DNA from: Companilactobacillus versmoldensis DSM 14857 = KCTC 3814
GTDB taxonomy: Bacteria; Bacillota; Bacilli; Lactobacillales; Lactobacillaceae
NCBI RefSeq assembly: GCF_001434295.1
Contig: NZ_AZFA01000002.1
Coordinates: 149,167 to 213,166, forward strand
DNA: 64,000 nt
Reading direction: 5' to 3'
Positions 8,378 to 17,095 of the stretch are shown here, one piece after another. Under the pieces are notes generated by a model, which saw only the letters and a program-made list of their open reading frames with translations, was not told the DNA's origin and searched no databases. Both the position numbers and the translations under genes were made by a program. Numbering within the stretch: the first letter of the stretch is position 1; each line of letters opens with the position of its first letter.

Positions 8378-9243
8378 AAGTAATGAAATTCTCCAATCAT
8401 TAAAGGATAGACAATGCTAATAAAGTTAAGCACGATGATCATGCCAATCCAGAAATCAAACTTAAAATTGACCGTTCCTGAACCGAAATCAACTTGACCG
8501 TTGCCTCTGGTCATCATTATCAAATTGAATACCAGAGAAATAAAAATAACCGACCGGAAAATGATATCGCTTAACTTATTAGTTTCATGTACAAAACTTT
8601 GCCTTCTTTGATTGTACCCTTTACTTATCAATGCGTCAGACATGTTCATAAAGTTAGCAATCGATTTATCTAAGACGATTTGATTCAAATTCATTGTTTC
8701 TTTCATCCGTTGAATGAATCCGCTATCACTTGTGGGACTTGAATTACGGAATTTATACAATTGCCGAACGTCGTTAAAAATATCAACGATCTTGGGAATA
8801 AATTTAACCGTCAAGATGAAAATAATGGCTATACTTTTGAAAAGATTGGACAAGATTTCGAAAATTAATTTGGTGTGCATCAAAGCATCATATAAATAAA
8901 ATGACCATAAAATATTCATAAATGAAATTCCCAAAATAAACGCATTCGTTAATGATTGAACACTTACGGTCACATATGGAATTCTGAGTAACACATTGGT
9001 CCCATTTTGATTGATCACTAAATTGAATAACATCGTCAAAATAAAAATGAACAACGATGCCTTCAAGAAATTTCCAAATTTCTTTCGACGGGTCAACCAG
9101 CCCATGACTAATAAGAAAAAACATTCAGTCACAGTAATAAAAGGATTATTAAAAATCAAAGCAATAAAAATAGTATTGAAAAGATAGAACATGATCGTCA
9201 GCTCATTGACGCTCAAAACAAAATTTTTGATTAGTTTATTCAT
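8311..9243 (-). CDS. ECF transporter transmembrane T component
   Basis: About 310 residues with an N-terminal set of four to five hydrophobic helices (residues 10-160) and a long cytosolic coupling region containing the MSDALISKGY motif near residue 205, which corresponds to the Ala-Arg-Gly-type coupling helices of EcfT. A terminal membrane pair lies near residues 230-290. The ATG at 9243 is preferred over one four codons upstream, because GGGGTG lies at the right distance only for the internal ATG. The gene follows a terminator-like hairpin after pduU, so it may have its own promoter or depend on readthrough. Confidence 0.85.
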   Translation of the reverse strand: MNKLIKNFVLSVNELTIMFYLFNTIFIALIFNNPFITVTECFFLLVMGWLTRRKKFGNFLKASLFIFILTMLFNLVINQNGTNVLLRIPYVTVSVQSLTNAFILGISFMNILWSFYLYDALMHTKLIFEILSNLFKSIAIIFILTVKFIPKIVDIFNDVRQLYKFRNSSPTSDSGFIQRMKETMNLNQIVLDKSIANFMNMSDALISKGYNQRRQSFVHETNKLSDIIFRSVIFISLVFNLIMMTRGNGQVDFGSGTVNFKFDFWIGMIIVLNFISIVYPLMIGEFHYLWWKSFVSRTTASSTLTARNYR

Positions 9244-9253
9244 AAAACACCCC

Positions 9254-9290
9254 ATAAAAAATAAAAGGACACACTAAAAGAAGTGTGACC
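9254..9290 (-). terminator. Rho-independent terminator at the end of the pdu operon
   Basis: On the minus strand an eight-base-pair stem with one internal mismatch (GGTCACAC with GTGTGTCC) encloses TTCTTTTA and is followed by a run of T residues with one A. It lies between the pduU stop and the ECF T start. It should end or reduce transcription from the pdu promoter before the cobalamin block. Confidence 0.75.
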
Positions 9291-9298
9291 ATTTTATT

Positions 9299-9649
9299 TT
9301 ATGATTTTGTTATTTCAGGAATATCAAAGCCCAGGTTTTGATGCAAAGCATCGATACCCTTTCGTAATGAAGCTTCAACAGCACTGACATCCCCAGTTAA
9401 AACAACCGAACCACTAAAACGGTCGATAAAAGCAATCTTAACCGCACCTGATTTACTGGCAATATCAGAGATAATTGCTGCAGCCTCTGGCGGCGTTATA
9501 GTAATTATACCAATAGAGACGTCAGTTTCATCAACCCCAATGCTTCTTAAAACTTTGACACTGGGCATGGCTATCACATGAGCAAGTGTAATTTGTTTAC
9601 CTGGTACCGATTCTTGTATAACTCTTCTCAATCCGTTGTGTTCTGTCAT
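9299..9649 (-). CDS. pduU: Microcompartment shell protein PduU (circularly permuted BMC domain)
   Basis: A 116-residue EutS/PduU-family shell hexamer subunit. The VPGKQITLAHVIA opening, IGIITITPPEAAAIISDIA and AFIDRFSGSVVLTGDVSAVE blocks are the circularly permuted BMC fold. I place the start at the second ATG (9649) because AGG lies 9 bases before it and the first ATG has no ribosome binding site. It is the last gene of the pdu operon. A second PduU-like protein is encoded on the opposite strand at 24023-24373. Confidence 0.93.
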   Translation of the reverse strand: MTEHNGLRRVIQESVPGKQITLAHVIAMPSVKVLRSIGVDETDVSIGIITITPPEAAAIISDIASKSGAVKIAFIDRFSGSVVLTGDVSAVEASLRKGIDALHQNLGFDIPEITKS

Positions 9650-9663
9650 TTTATTCATCCTAG

Positions 9664-10839
9664 CTAAACTAATCTAAATACATCGCGAGCAATCACTATT
9701 TCCTCATCAGTCGGGATAACAGCAATGTTTACCTTGCTGTTGTCTGAACTAATGACTAGTTCACTACTCTTATTTCGTTCTGGATCCACTTCTGCACCAA
9801 CATAGTGGAAATTTTTAATGACGGCATCTCTGATATTAGCATCGTGTTCCCCGACTCCAGCAGTAAACACGATGGTATCAACACCATCCAACTCAGCAAT
9901 ATAAGAACCAATGTAAGTTTGGATCCGATGGACAAAGGCTTTAATAGCTAATTTCGCACGCTCATTACCGCTCTTAGCAGCTTTTTCGACATCACGAAGG
10001 TCATTGGAAACTCCGGATATTCCTAACAATCCTGATTGTTTATTAAGAACATCTTTAACTTGTGCGGAGGTCAGATTCTCATTTTCCTGAAGGAAGGGAA
10101 CAATCTGTGGATCCAAATCTCCGGAACGAGTTCCCATGATCAATCCTGCTAACGGTGTAAAGCCCATGGAATTATCAATCGTCTTACCATCCTTGATGGC
10201 TGAGATACTAGCACCATTGCCTAAATGGCAACTAATAATTTTTGAACAAGCATTAGGGAATAAGTCATAAATTCTCTCTTTCATATATAAATGACTTGGT
10301 CCGTGGAAACCAAAACGTTTAATACCATATTTTTCATAATACTTATATGGCAAAGCATAAAGGGCATTTTCTGGTGGAATCGTTGAATTAAAAGCAGTAT
10401 CAAAAACCGCAACTTGAGGTGTGTCGGGCAATAGTTTATCGAAGGCTTTGATGCCTAAGAGATTGACTGGATTATGTAAGGGTGATAATGACGACAATTT
10501 ATCAATCGTCTTTTCAACATCATCGTTAACAATAACTGACTGCTCATATTTTTCACCACCATTAGAAACACGGTGGCCAACACCTTTGATCTCATTCAAA
10601 TCGTCAACGATTTTATTTTTCAATAAACTATTAACGACTAATTTAACTGCCTCATCATGATCAGGTACATCGAGGGTCTTGTTTTGCTTAGTGTCATCGA
10701 ACGCTTCTTCAAAAACAGCGTCATGATGACCAATCCGATCGACTAGACCTTTGACGATCAGCTTTTCCTCGGGCATTTCAAATAATTTGAATTTCAAAGA
10801 TGAACTTCCGGAATTTATTGCTAAAATTTTTGATACCAT
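9664..10839 (-). CDS. pduW: Acetate/propionate kinase (PduW/AckA)
   Basis: A 391-residue acetokinase with ILAINSGSSSLKFKLF at the N-terminus, VAVFDTAFNSTIP, the FHGPSH motif, CHLGNGASISAI and VFTAGVGEH. It converts propionyl phosphate plus ADP into propionate plus ATP, giving the energy-yielding step after PduP and PduL. Sequence cannot distinguish the AckA and PduW substrate preferences; the position between pduQ and pduU supports the Pdu role. No encapsulation-type amphipathic extension is visible, which agrees with a cytosolic enzyme. Confidence 0.92.
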   Translation of the reverse strand: MVSKILAINSGSSSLKFKLFEMPEEKLIVKGLVDRIGHHDAVFEEAFDDTKQNKTLDVPDHDEAVKLVVNSLLKNKIVDDLNEIKGVGHRVSNGGEKYEQSVIVNDDVEKTIDKLSSLSPLHNPVNLLGIKAFDKLLPDTPQVAVFDTAFNSTIPPENALYALPYKYYEKYGIKRFGFHGPSHLYMKERIYDLFPNACSKIISCHLGNGASISAIKDGKTIDNSMGFTPLAGLIMGTRSGDLDPQIVPFLQENENLTSAQVKDVLNKQSGLLGISGVSNDLRDVEKAAKSGNERAKLAIKAFVHRIQTYIGSYIAELDGVDTIVFTAGVGEHDANIRDAVIKNFHYVGAEVDPERNKSSELVISSDNSKVNIAVIPTDEEIVIARDVFRLV

Positions 10840-10868
10840 GTTATCCCATCCACTTCTAAAAAAATTAA

Positions 10869-11996
10869 CTAACCAATTACCTTTTGATAAACAGCACGTA
10901 AATCATCATCACTTGGTACAACAGGATTGCCAGGGAATGTGGCATCCTTTTTAGCATATTCGATCACACGATCAGTTTCCTTAACTGCTTCATTGTGATC
11001 AACACCAAAGGCACGTAATGATTTAGCACAATTCATTTCTGACATCATTTGATTAATAGTTCTTTCAATCTTCTTAACGGCTACTTTGTCGCCGGCACCA
11101 TTGCCAACGAGACCACATTTACGTGCAGCAGCCGCATATTTATGGAGCGCTGTTTCACTGTGCTCTGCATTATATTCAACAACATATGGTAATGTCATTG
11201 CACAAGCTAACCCATGTGGCACGTGGAAGATTGCTCCAAGTTGATGAGCAATCGCATGACAGAATCCTAAGCCTGCAGCATTAAAGGCCATACCAGCAGC
11301 TGTTGAAGCTTCGTGAACTGTCTTACGCAACTCGAAATTATCAGGTTGTTTCATGACAACTTCGACTAAATCATCAAGAATGACACCCATTGCCTTTTCT
11401 GAGAAGGCTTCAGTGAACAAATTAGCATCTTTTGCTACCAATGATTCCAATGAATGTGTCAAAACATCCAACCCAGAATAAGCAGCAACTGAAGCTGGTG
11501 CACTCATAACTAATTCAGGGAACAAGATGGAAATATCTGGTGTCAAATAATCATCCATGATTGGAAATTTAACATTATTCTTTTCATCTGTAATAACCGC
11601 TGTATTAGTTACTTCTGAACCTGTACCACTTGTTGTTGGGATACCAATGAAGCAATTAACTTTCTTATTAGTAACCTTTTCTCCAAAGAAACGAATCCCT
11701 TTGGCAGTATCAATAGCGGAACCACCACCAACAGCAATGATGATTGTTGGGACAATTTTTTCAAAGACACGTACCCCAGCAATGATATTTGTTAACGGTG
11801 GATTAGGTTTAACATCGGAAAATACTTCGACATGATTTTTAGCATGAACATGACTCCGTATTTTATTTAATTCTTCGCTTCCGTCAAGGAATGGATCACA
11901 AACCATTAGGATTGTTTGATCTTTAATGGCATCAAGTGTGTCTAGACTGTCTTTGCCGGAAATAATATGTGGCTTTAAACTGAAATCTACTACCAT
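10869..11996 (-). CDS. pduQ: 1-propanol dehydrogenase PduQ (iron-containing alcohol dehydrogenase)
   Basis: A 375-residue group III iron-dependent alcohol dehydrogenase. The NAD-binding AVGGGSAIDTAKGIRFFG motif lies near residue 85, and the metal-binding histidines are in GLDVLTHSLES and CHAIAHQLGAIFHVPHG. PduQ reduces propionaldehyde (or 3-hydroxypropionaldehyde from glycerol) to the alcohol and regenerates NAD+ for PduP inside the microcompartment. It lies directly downstream of pduP with a 16-base gap, as in other pdu operons. Confidence 0.95.
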   Translation of the reverse strand: MVVDFSLKPHIISGKDSLDTLDAIKDQTILMVCDPFLDGSEELNKIRSHVHAKNHVEVFSDVKPNPPLTNIIAGVRVFEKIVPTIIIAVGGGSAIDTAKGIRFFGEKVTNKKVNCFIGIPTTSGTGSEVTNTAVITDEKNNVKFPIMDDYLTPDISILFPELVMSAPASVAAYSGLDVLTHSLESLVAKDANLFTEAFSEKAMGVILDDLVEVVMKQPDNFELRKTVHEASTAAGMAFNAAGLGFCHAIAHQLGAIFHVPHGLACAMTLPYVVEYNAEHSETALHKYAAAARKCGLVGNGAGDKVAVKKIERTINQMMSEMNCAKSLRAFGVDHNEAVKETDRVIEYAKKDATFPGNPVVPSDDDLRAVYQKVIG

Positions 11997-12012
11997 TATT
12001 TACACTCCTTTT

Positions 12013-13428
12013 TTAGTTCCATGACTTTAATGAAAATCCTTGTGGTGAATTCAATCTGCGACGACGAGTATAAGTCTTGGCAGTAGCAGTTCCTTCACCA
12101 GTAGGTGTAGCAATTGTCAAGGCTGAAGCACCTGTATGACCAACACCAGTACCTGCAAAGGTTGGACCATTAACAACAAAAATCGATGTGTTCATACGGT
12201 GAGCAGCTTTGTTGATATGAACTAAATTATTTGAGTGGATCGAGGCAGTATGGTGATTACCACCTTCAACGTAGTAAGCAGTCTTCAGTGTGCTATCAAA
12301 ATCAGGGCAACAAACAATAGGAACAATTGGCATCAACATTTCTGTAAGTGTAAATGGATGATCTTTGTCAGCTTCCAAGATAATGATCTTTGGTGTACCT
12401 GTGTATGAAACATGAGCTTCATCAAGAATAAAGGTTGCGTCTTTACCGACAAACTTACGGTTGGGAGTACCATTCTTATTGATAGTCATGTCTATCATTC
12501 TGTCGATATCAGCTTTGTTAGTAACCATGAAGGCACCTTCAGCTTCCATCTTTTGGATCAATTGATCTTTGACAGGTTTTTCAACGATAACTTCTTTTTC
12601 GGCTGTACATAAAATATCATTATCAAAAGCAGCTGAAGTTACGATATTGTGAGCTGCCAAATCAATATCAGCAGTAGCATCAACGATAGCTGGAGGATTA
12701 CCAGCACCGGCGCCAATAGCCTTTTTACCTGATGTCATTGCTTGATGAACAACGGCAGGACCACCAGTAACTGAAAGTGCGGCAATATCAGGATGTTTCA
12801 TCATTCTTTGAACTGATTCGATAGTTGGTTCACTGATACCAGTAACCAAATTCTTAAGACCAGTTGCTTGATAAACAAACTCATTCAACTTTTCAATTGT
12901 CCAACGAGTAATGTTCTTAGCACCAGGGTGAGCACCAAAGTATACTGTGTTACCACCGGCCAACATCATGATGGCATTGGCAATAACTGTTTCAGATGGG
13001 TTAGTAGAAGGACCAACTGCACCAATTACACCATAAGGTGCATATTCGTACATGATCAAACCACCATCACCTGTTTCAGCTTCCGGTTGTAAAATTTCTG
13101 GTCCAGGTGTGTTGTATAAAGCATTGTTCAATTTAGCAATCTTTGCATCAACAGTACCCATACCTGTTTCTTCTTTAATTTGTTTTGCCATCCATTCGAT
13201 GTAAGGTTTAAAACCTGTTTTAATCGCATCGAGAACTTGGTTTCTAGTATCAATTGAAGCATCGATAAATGAATCTTCAGCAACCTTAGCTGCTGCAATT
13301 GCATCGTCAACATTATCAAAAATACCGTTCTCACCAGAATCATTCGATACACCATTTGAGCTGGATGCACCGGCATTTTGTAGTTCTTCAGTTAAAATGC
13401 TTCTGATTTTATCTTCTAAATTATCCAT
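12013..13428 (-). CDS. pduP: CoA-acylating propionaldehyde dehydrogenase PduP
   Basis: A 471-residue aldehyde dehydrogenase that oxidises propionaldehyde to propionyl-CoA with NAD+. The first 18 residues (MDNLEDKIRSILTEEL) form an amphipathic helix like the known PduP encapsulation peptide, followed by a polar linker. The catalytic cysteine is Cys274 in DNDILCTAEKEV, and the glycine-rich GAVGPSTNPSETVIANA stretch is conserved. Its ATG overlaps the stop of the next gene upstream in reverse order (TAATG coupling with 13428). It is confidently part of the pdu operon. Confidence 0.96.
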   Translation of the reverse strand: MDNLEDKIRSILTEELQNAGASSSNGVSNDSGENGIFDNVDDAIAAAKVAEDSFIDASIDTRNQVLDAIKTGFKPYIEWMAKQIKEETGMGTVDAKIAKLNNALYNTPGPEILQPEAETGDGGLIMYEYAPYGVIGAVGPSTNPSETVIANAIMMLAGGNTVYFGAHPGAKNITRWTIEKLNEFVYQATGLKNLVTGISEPTIESVQRMMKHPDIAALSVTGGPAVVHQAMTSGKKAIGAGAGNPPAIVDATADIDLAAHNIVTSAAFDNDILCTAEKEVIVEKPVKDQLIQKMEAEGAFMVTNKADIDRMIDMTINKNGTPNRKFVGKDATFILDEAHVSYTGTPKIIILEADKDHPFTLTEMLMPIVPIVCCPDFDSTLKTAYYVEGGNHHTASIHSNNLVHINKAAHRMNTSIFVVNGPTFAGTGVGHTGASALTIATPTGEGTATAKTYTRRRRLNSPQGFSLKSWN

Positions 13429-13901
13429 TATTTAAGTCCTTCCAAAATATAGTTGACGATTGTTAAACTGACTGCTTGATCTTCTTCAACAGCACCGCCA
13501 CTTACTCCTACTGATCCAATGATCTGATTATTTACGATGATAGGATTACCTCCAGCGAATGAAGCTAATTTACCATCCAACATGCCACCCATTTGATACA
13601 AAGGTGCACCTGGTTGAATCTGATCACTAATATCTTTAGTAGGCATTTTCATTGAGACAGCTGACCAAGCCTTTTTCGGAGCAAGTTCTAAGCTGACCAT
13701 ATTTGCATTTGGCATATGATACATCAGGATCGGTTGTGCATATGCATCGGTGATGCACATTGTGACTCCGACGTTCATATCATTTGCCTTTTTTTCTCCG
13801 GCATCTAAAGCTTTTTGGAGATTATGTCTGTCAAAAGCTGAAGTGCCATCAGAATTTTTGATTGAACTTTGTATTTTCACAAAAATATTCTCTGGTGTCA
13901 T
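13428..13901 (-). CDS. HbpS/GlcG-family protein (separate PduO C-terminal domain)
   Basis: A 157-residue protein of the GlcG/HbpS (DUF336) family, which forms the C-terminal domain of long PduO proteins. Characteristic parts are ITDAYAQPILMYHM, the APKKAWSAVSMKMPT helix, FAGGNPIIVNNQIIGSVGVSGG and the C-terminal EEDQAVSLTIV. The family includes haem- and corrinoid-associated proteins, but no catalysis is assigned. It lies next to the adenosyltransferase gene at 13904-14476 with a 2-base gap, so the two PduO domains are encoded by separate genes here. Confidence 0.88.
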   Translation of the reverse strand: MTPENIFVKIQSSIKNSDGTSAFDRHNLQKALDAGEKKANDMNVGVTMCITDAYAQPILMYHMPNANMVSLELAPKKAWSAVSMKMPTKDISDQIQPGAPLYQMGGMLDGKLASFAGGNPIIVNNQIIGSVGVSGGAVEEDQAVSLTIVNYILEGLK

Positions 13902-13903
13902 CG

Positions 13904-14476
13904 TTAATTCACTTCTTTCTTATAATTATCAAGAACTTTATCAACTAAGCCTTCTATTTGATCAACATAATCTTCATCTCGAGCTAAGATGTATAGAAAA
14001 TCTGATAAACGGTTCACGTACTTGAGAACGTCTGGTCTGATCGTGACTTCATCGTTAAGATGATCGATCAGTCTTTCAGCTCTCCGACAGACCGAACGGC
14101 ACAAATGTAAATGTGCGCCGGCCACGCTCCGCCCTGGCAAAATAAATTCATGCAAAACGGGCAATTTAGCCGTATATTCGTCAATAACATTTTCAAGTAG
14201 TTTGGTATCAGATTTACCGATTGCTTTACTATGTTGGTAAAAACTCTCGGCATCCTCATTTGCCAGTTCTCCAGCAACGAGAAATAGATTATTTTGAATT
14301 AAATCCAAAAGTTGAAAATTCTTTGGATCCTTACAAAATTTTTGAGCAACGCTTAATTGGCTATTTAATTCGTCAACTGAACCATATGTCTCAACACGTA
14401 AAGAATATTTCTTAACACGTGTCCCGTCATACAGAGAAGTTTTACCTTTGTCACCTTTTTTTGTATAAATTCCCAT
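13904..14476 (-). CDS. pduO: PduO-type ATP:cob(I)alamin adenosyltransferase (copy 2, in pdu operon)
   Basis: A 190-residue adenosyltransferase with YTKKGDKGKTSL at the N-terminus, GSVDELNSQ, the LPG segment near residue 118, CRRAERLIDHL and NRLSDFLYILARDED. It regenerates adenosylcobalamin for the diol dehydratase. It corresponds only to the N-terminal domain of long PduO proteins, and the C-terminal domain is the adjacent gene at 13428-13901. It differs clearly from the copy at 4236-4805, so the two are old paralogues rather than a recent duplication. Confidence 0.93.
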   Translation of the reverse strand: MGIYTKKGDKGKTSLYDGTRVKKYSLRVETYGSVDELNSQLSVAQKFCKDPKNFQLLDLIQNNLFLVAGELANEDAESFYQHSKAIGKSDTKLLENVIDEYTAKLPVLHEFILPGRSVAGAHLHLCRSVCRRAERLIDHLNDEVTIRPDVLKYVNRLSDFLYILARDEDYVDQIEGLVDKVLDNYKKEVN

Positions 14477-14487
14477 AATAAATTCCT

Positions 14488-14763
14488 CTACTTATCAAAT
14501 CGATCTATGATTCCGACGATTGCTGAATCGCTGGCCTCATTTCTCACTGGACCGTTCTTGGTGTCGGAAATTCTAGCAGCCGCACCTCTTACTAATAGAA
14601 CAGCTTCTCCAATACCTGCTCCGACGGTGTCAATCGACACCTCTTCACAACGTACCGGATTTTTTGAACTATCGACTGGTTGAACGATCATTAATTTCTT
14701 ACCGACCAACGAATGGGCCTTTTGTGTTGAAACAACACTACCAACCACAATTCCCATGTACAT
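14488..14763 (-). CDS. pduN: Microcompartment vertex protein PduN (EutN/CcmL family)
   Basis: A 91-residue pentameric BMV-type shell protein that caps the vertices of the microcompartment. GIVVGSVVSTQKAHSLVGKKLMIVQPV, GAGIGEAVLLVRGAAAR and the C-terminal SAIVGIIDRFD are typical of EutN/CcmL proteins. An AAGGA site lies 9 bases before the ATG; a second ATG two codons downstream is possible. It overlaps the end of pduM by 26 bases, indicating translational coupling. Confidence 0.93.
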   Translation of the reverse strand: MYMGIVVGSVVSTQKAHSLVGKKLMIVQPVDSSKNPVRCEEVSIDTVGAGIGEAVLLVRGAAARISDTKNGPVRNEASDSAIVGIIDRFDK

Positions 14764-15253
14764 TTTCTTCAGTCCTTTCCACTGTTTCTATCTTTCTGGA
14801 ATATAATTCTTCGTTTGCATAGGCCGTAATGATTTGGTGATGACTTTTCAATAAATAACTACCAGGTGTTAAAAACATTACGTCATTTCGAGTAATAGCT
14901 TTACGTCCAATTGCATTTATTGTTTTACCATCTTTACTAACAAATGAAAACGGCGTTTTAACGACTAAATTCCAAGGCAACAACTGTAAATTTAAAAATC
15001 CTAATCTCATTTCAAATTCAACATCATAACTAAGTCCTTTTTGAATCCAATCGACCCAAGGATCATGAATATCAAAATCATTGAGATGATGAATCAAGGA
15101 AAGATCCAGAGATGAAATAACAATTTTTTGGTTTTCCAAAAATACTTCAACATCCGGAACTTGTCCGCTACCTTCGACCTTAAAAGTATTATGTGATCTA
15201 GCTTCAATGACTTGCATCACTGTATCGATCAATTTGTTTTGATCACCATTCAT
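14738..15253 (-). CDS. pduM: Microcompartment protein PduM
   Basis: A 171-residue protein at the pduL-pduN position, where PduM is found in other operons. It has an N-terminal amphipathic helix (NKLIDTVMQVIEARS) and the conserved middle part around DLSLIHHLNDFDIHDPWVDWI. PduM is known to be needed for proper Pdu microcompartment formation, but its mechanism is unknown. Assignment is from position, length and this central region. Confidence 0.85.
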   Translation of the reverse strand: MNGDQNKLIDTVMQVIEARSHNTFKVEGSGQVPDVEVFLENQKIVISSLDLSLIHHLNDFDIHDPWVDWIQKGLSYDVEFEMRLGFLNLQLLPWNLVVKTPFSFVSKDGKTINAIGRKAITRNDVMFLTPGSYLLKSHHQIITAYANEELYSRKIETVERTEENVHGNCGW

Positions 15254-15278
15254 CTAGGTCACCATCCTTTCTTAAGGT

Positions 15279-15926
15279 CTATTTATCTTGATCATCATTG
15301 ATGATATATGCCTTTGTGTCACTTTGAACATTAGCGGCATTGGCTTCATCAGTATCAATGTGCATTTCAGTAACAAAATCTTTTCTTGGTCTTGCCACAA
15401 CATCTTCAAAAATGGTCTTACGATCTTGTGATCTGACTTCAACTTTGACGATGTCACCATATTTCAAACCATATTTTTCAGCATCAGCTAAACTCATGTG
15501 AATATGACGTTTAGCAGCAATCACACCCTGTACTTGAATTTCAGCGTTATCAGTTTTAACGGTGATTGATGGAGTTCCGTCTAAATTACCTGATAATCTG
15601 ATTGGTGCATCAATATTCAATTGACGTGCCTCAGTCCGTGAAATTTCAATTTGTGAATGGCTTCTAGCTGGTCCCAACAGTCTAACATGTGGGATCTGGA
15701 CCCCATTAGGTCCTACTAAAGTAACTGTTTGCTTAGCAGCAAAATCGGCGGGTTGTTTCAATTGACGATACAATTCAAACTTTTGACCTGGAAATAATGT
15801 TGCGAAATCTTCTTCTGACAGATGAATATGGTGGTTTGAAACACCGATTGGGATGCCGCCATCATCCTTATTTAATTCTTCACTGATGATACGACGGATC
15901 GTCGTACGTAGTTGTTCATCGTTCAT
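15279..15926 (-). CDS. pduL: Phosphate propanoyltransferase PduL
   Basis: A 215-residue PduL-type phosphotransacylase that converts propionyl-CoA and phosphate to propionyl phosphate. An N-terminal amphipathic peptide (MNDEQLRTTIRRIISEEL) resembles encapsulation sequences. Two beta-barrel domains carry the zinc-binding histidines: VSNHHIHLS near residue 30, GPARSHSQIE near residue 88 and AAKRHIHMS near residue 138, with EMHIDTDEAN near residue 190. The product feeds the kinase encoded at 9664-10839. Confidence 0.95.
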   Translation of the reverse strand: MNDEQLRTTIRRIISEELNKDDGGIPIGVSNHHIHLSEEDFATLFPGQKFELYRQLKQPADFAAKQTVTLVGPNGVQIPHVRLLGPARSHSQIEISRTEARQLNIDAPIRLSGNLDGTPSITVKTDNAEIQVQGVIAAKRHIHMSLADAEKYGLKYGDIVKVEVRSQDRKTIFEDVVARPRKDFVTEMHIDTDEANAANVQSDTKAYIINDDQDK

Positions 15927-15955
15927 TGTTGTTCCTCCACTCTATTGATCACAGA

Positions 15956-16231
15956 TTATTTGTTGTTTGGTAAAATCTTTTCAACATCTGAATGTGGACG
16001 AGGGATTACGTAACTTGAAACGACTTCTCCAACTTGTTCAGCTGATGATGTACCAGCATCAACGGCAGCTTTAACGGCACCAACATCACCACGAACGAGA
16101 ACTGTTACTAGTCCTGAACCAATTTTTTCATATCCTTCAAGAGATACATTAGCTGCTTTAACCATTGCATCGGCTGCTTCGATAGCACCGACTAAACCTT
16201 TTGTTTCGATCATACCTAAAGCGTTATTCAT
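15956..16231 (-). CDS. pduJ: Microcompartment shell protein PduJ
   Basis: A 91-residue single BMC-domain hexamer subunit. It opens with [20 protein letters not shown] and contains [17 protein letters not shown] and the C-terminal [13 protein letters not shown]. It resembles PduA at 22786-23073 along the whole length, and both probably tile the shell facets. An AGGA site precedes the ATG. The name PduJ rather than PduA is given by position between pduK and pduL. Confidence 0.93.
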   Translation of the reverse strand: MNNALGMIETKGLVGAIEAADAMVKAANVSLEGYEKIGSGLVTVLVRGDVGAVKAAVDAGTSSAEQVGEVVSSYVIPRPHSDVEKILPNNK

Positions 16232-16248
16232 AATAATTTCCTCCGAAC

Positions 16249-16728
16249 TTATTTTTTCTTGTTGTCTGTATTATTGTTTCTAGTGTTGTTACTGCGTCTA
16301 GTAGTTGACTTATTAGTCGAATTCGATTGTTTTGGAGTTGACTTCTCAGTCTTATTACTATTGTCAGCTGGTTTAGTTTCTGACTTAGACTCAGTCTTTG
16401 GTTCAGCCTTTGTGGCTGGTTTAGTTTCAGTTTCTGGTGCTTCTGGTGCACTAGGTTTTGTTTGACTAAACTCAGATAAATCATTTGCTGGTCTAGCGAT
16501 AACTTTGCTAGATACGAAATTATCGACTCTTTTAGCAGTATCTTCTCCAGCGGCAACACTGGCATTAACAGCGCCTACGTCGCCTGTAACGTAGACTGTC
16601 ATCCAGCCATCACCTCGAGCACGTTCAACCTTTTGAATTTCAACATCAGCAGTTTTGACCATTTGATCGGCTACATAAACAGCCGTTGAATAGCCAACAA
16701 CTTCAACTAATCCAAGGGATTCACTCAT
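16249..16728 (-). CDS. pduK: Microcompartment shell protein PduK with basic, low-complexity tail
   Basis: About 159 residues: an N-terminal BMC domain (about 1-90, with [20 protein letters not shown] and [16 protein letters not shown]) followed by about 70 residues rich in Lys, Thr, Ser, Asn and Glu. The start at 16728 is chosen because GAGGG lies 8 bases before this ATG; an upstream in-frame GTG overlaps the site. The tail looks disordered and has no cysteine motif, unlike the Cys-rich C-terminal extension described for enterobacterial PduK. A role as a specialised shell or cargo-binding subunit is possible. Confidence 0.88.
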   Translation of the reverse strand: MSESLGLVEVVGYSTAVYVADQMVKTADVEIQKVERARGDGWMTVYVTGDVGAVNASVAAGEDTAKRVDNFVSSKVIARPANDLSEFSQTKPSAPEAPETETKPATKAEPKTESKSETKPADNSNKTEKSTPKQSNSTNKSTTRRSNNTRNNNTDNKKK

Positions 16729-16729
16729 T

Positions 16730-17095
16730 TTATTCACCCTCTTCTGTTATGACTTTAAATGGAATACCTTTAACTAACCGAGCAGCATTAGTACCTAGTC
16801 GATTAATATTTGTTTGATTCGAGAGAGCCACTTTAAATAATGGCTCGTCAGCAGGAAGATTTTTTTGATGCAAGTATGCAAATTCATTGTCATAAGCCAA
16901 CCCAACTCCTAATTGAGAAGCGAGTGCAGCTTGGTAAGCTTTTTCAACAGTCGACATCGTTGAAAGATCAGCGATATCTTGGTCATCTATTTCACGAAAG
17001 GGGATACTTTCTTCTTCAATGCCATATAGTGCAGTTTGAAATTGCTCTGAATTATCAGCTTTAGCAATAAATATTTCCGGCTTTTTAACATCCAT
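16730..17095 (-). CDS. pduH: Diol dehydratase reactivase small subunit PduH
   Basis: A 121-residue protein of the glycerol/diol dehydratase reactivation factor small-subunit family. With PduG it exchanges damaged cobalamin out of the dehydratase. Visible family parts are GIEEESIPFREI near residue 25, AYQAALASQLGVGLAYD and the AARLVKGIPF ending. The start overlaps the pduG stop by one base (TAATG). Confidence 0.92.
   Translation of the reverse strand: MDVKKPEIFIAKADNSEQFQTALYGIEEESIPFREIDDQDIADLSTMSTVEKAYQAALASQLGVGLAYDNEFAYLHQKNLPADEPLFKVALSNQTNINRLGTNAARLVKGIPFKVITEEGE

Noticed and set aside
9256..9298. Cobalamin riboswitch before the ECF genes
   Set aside because: The gap is too short for the aptamer and contains only the terminator hairpin.
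16224..16565. Minus-strand 113-codon frame overlapping pduK
   Set aside because: A frame-shifted shadow of the repetitive PduK tail, rich in Gln, Leu and Arg.
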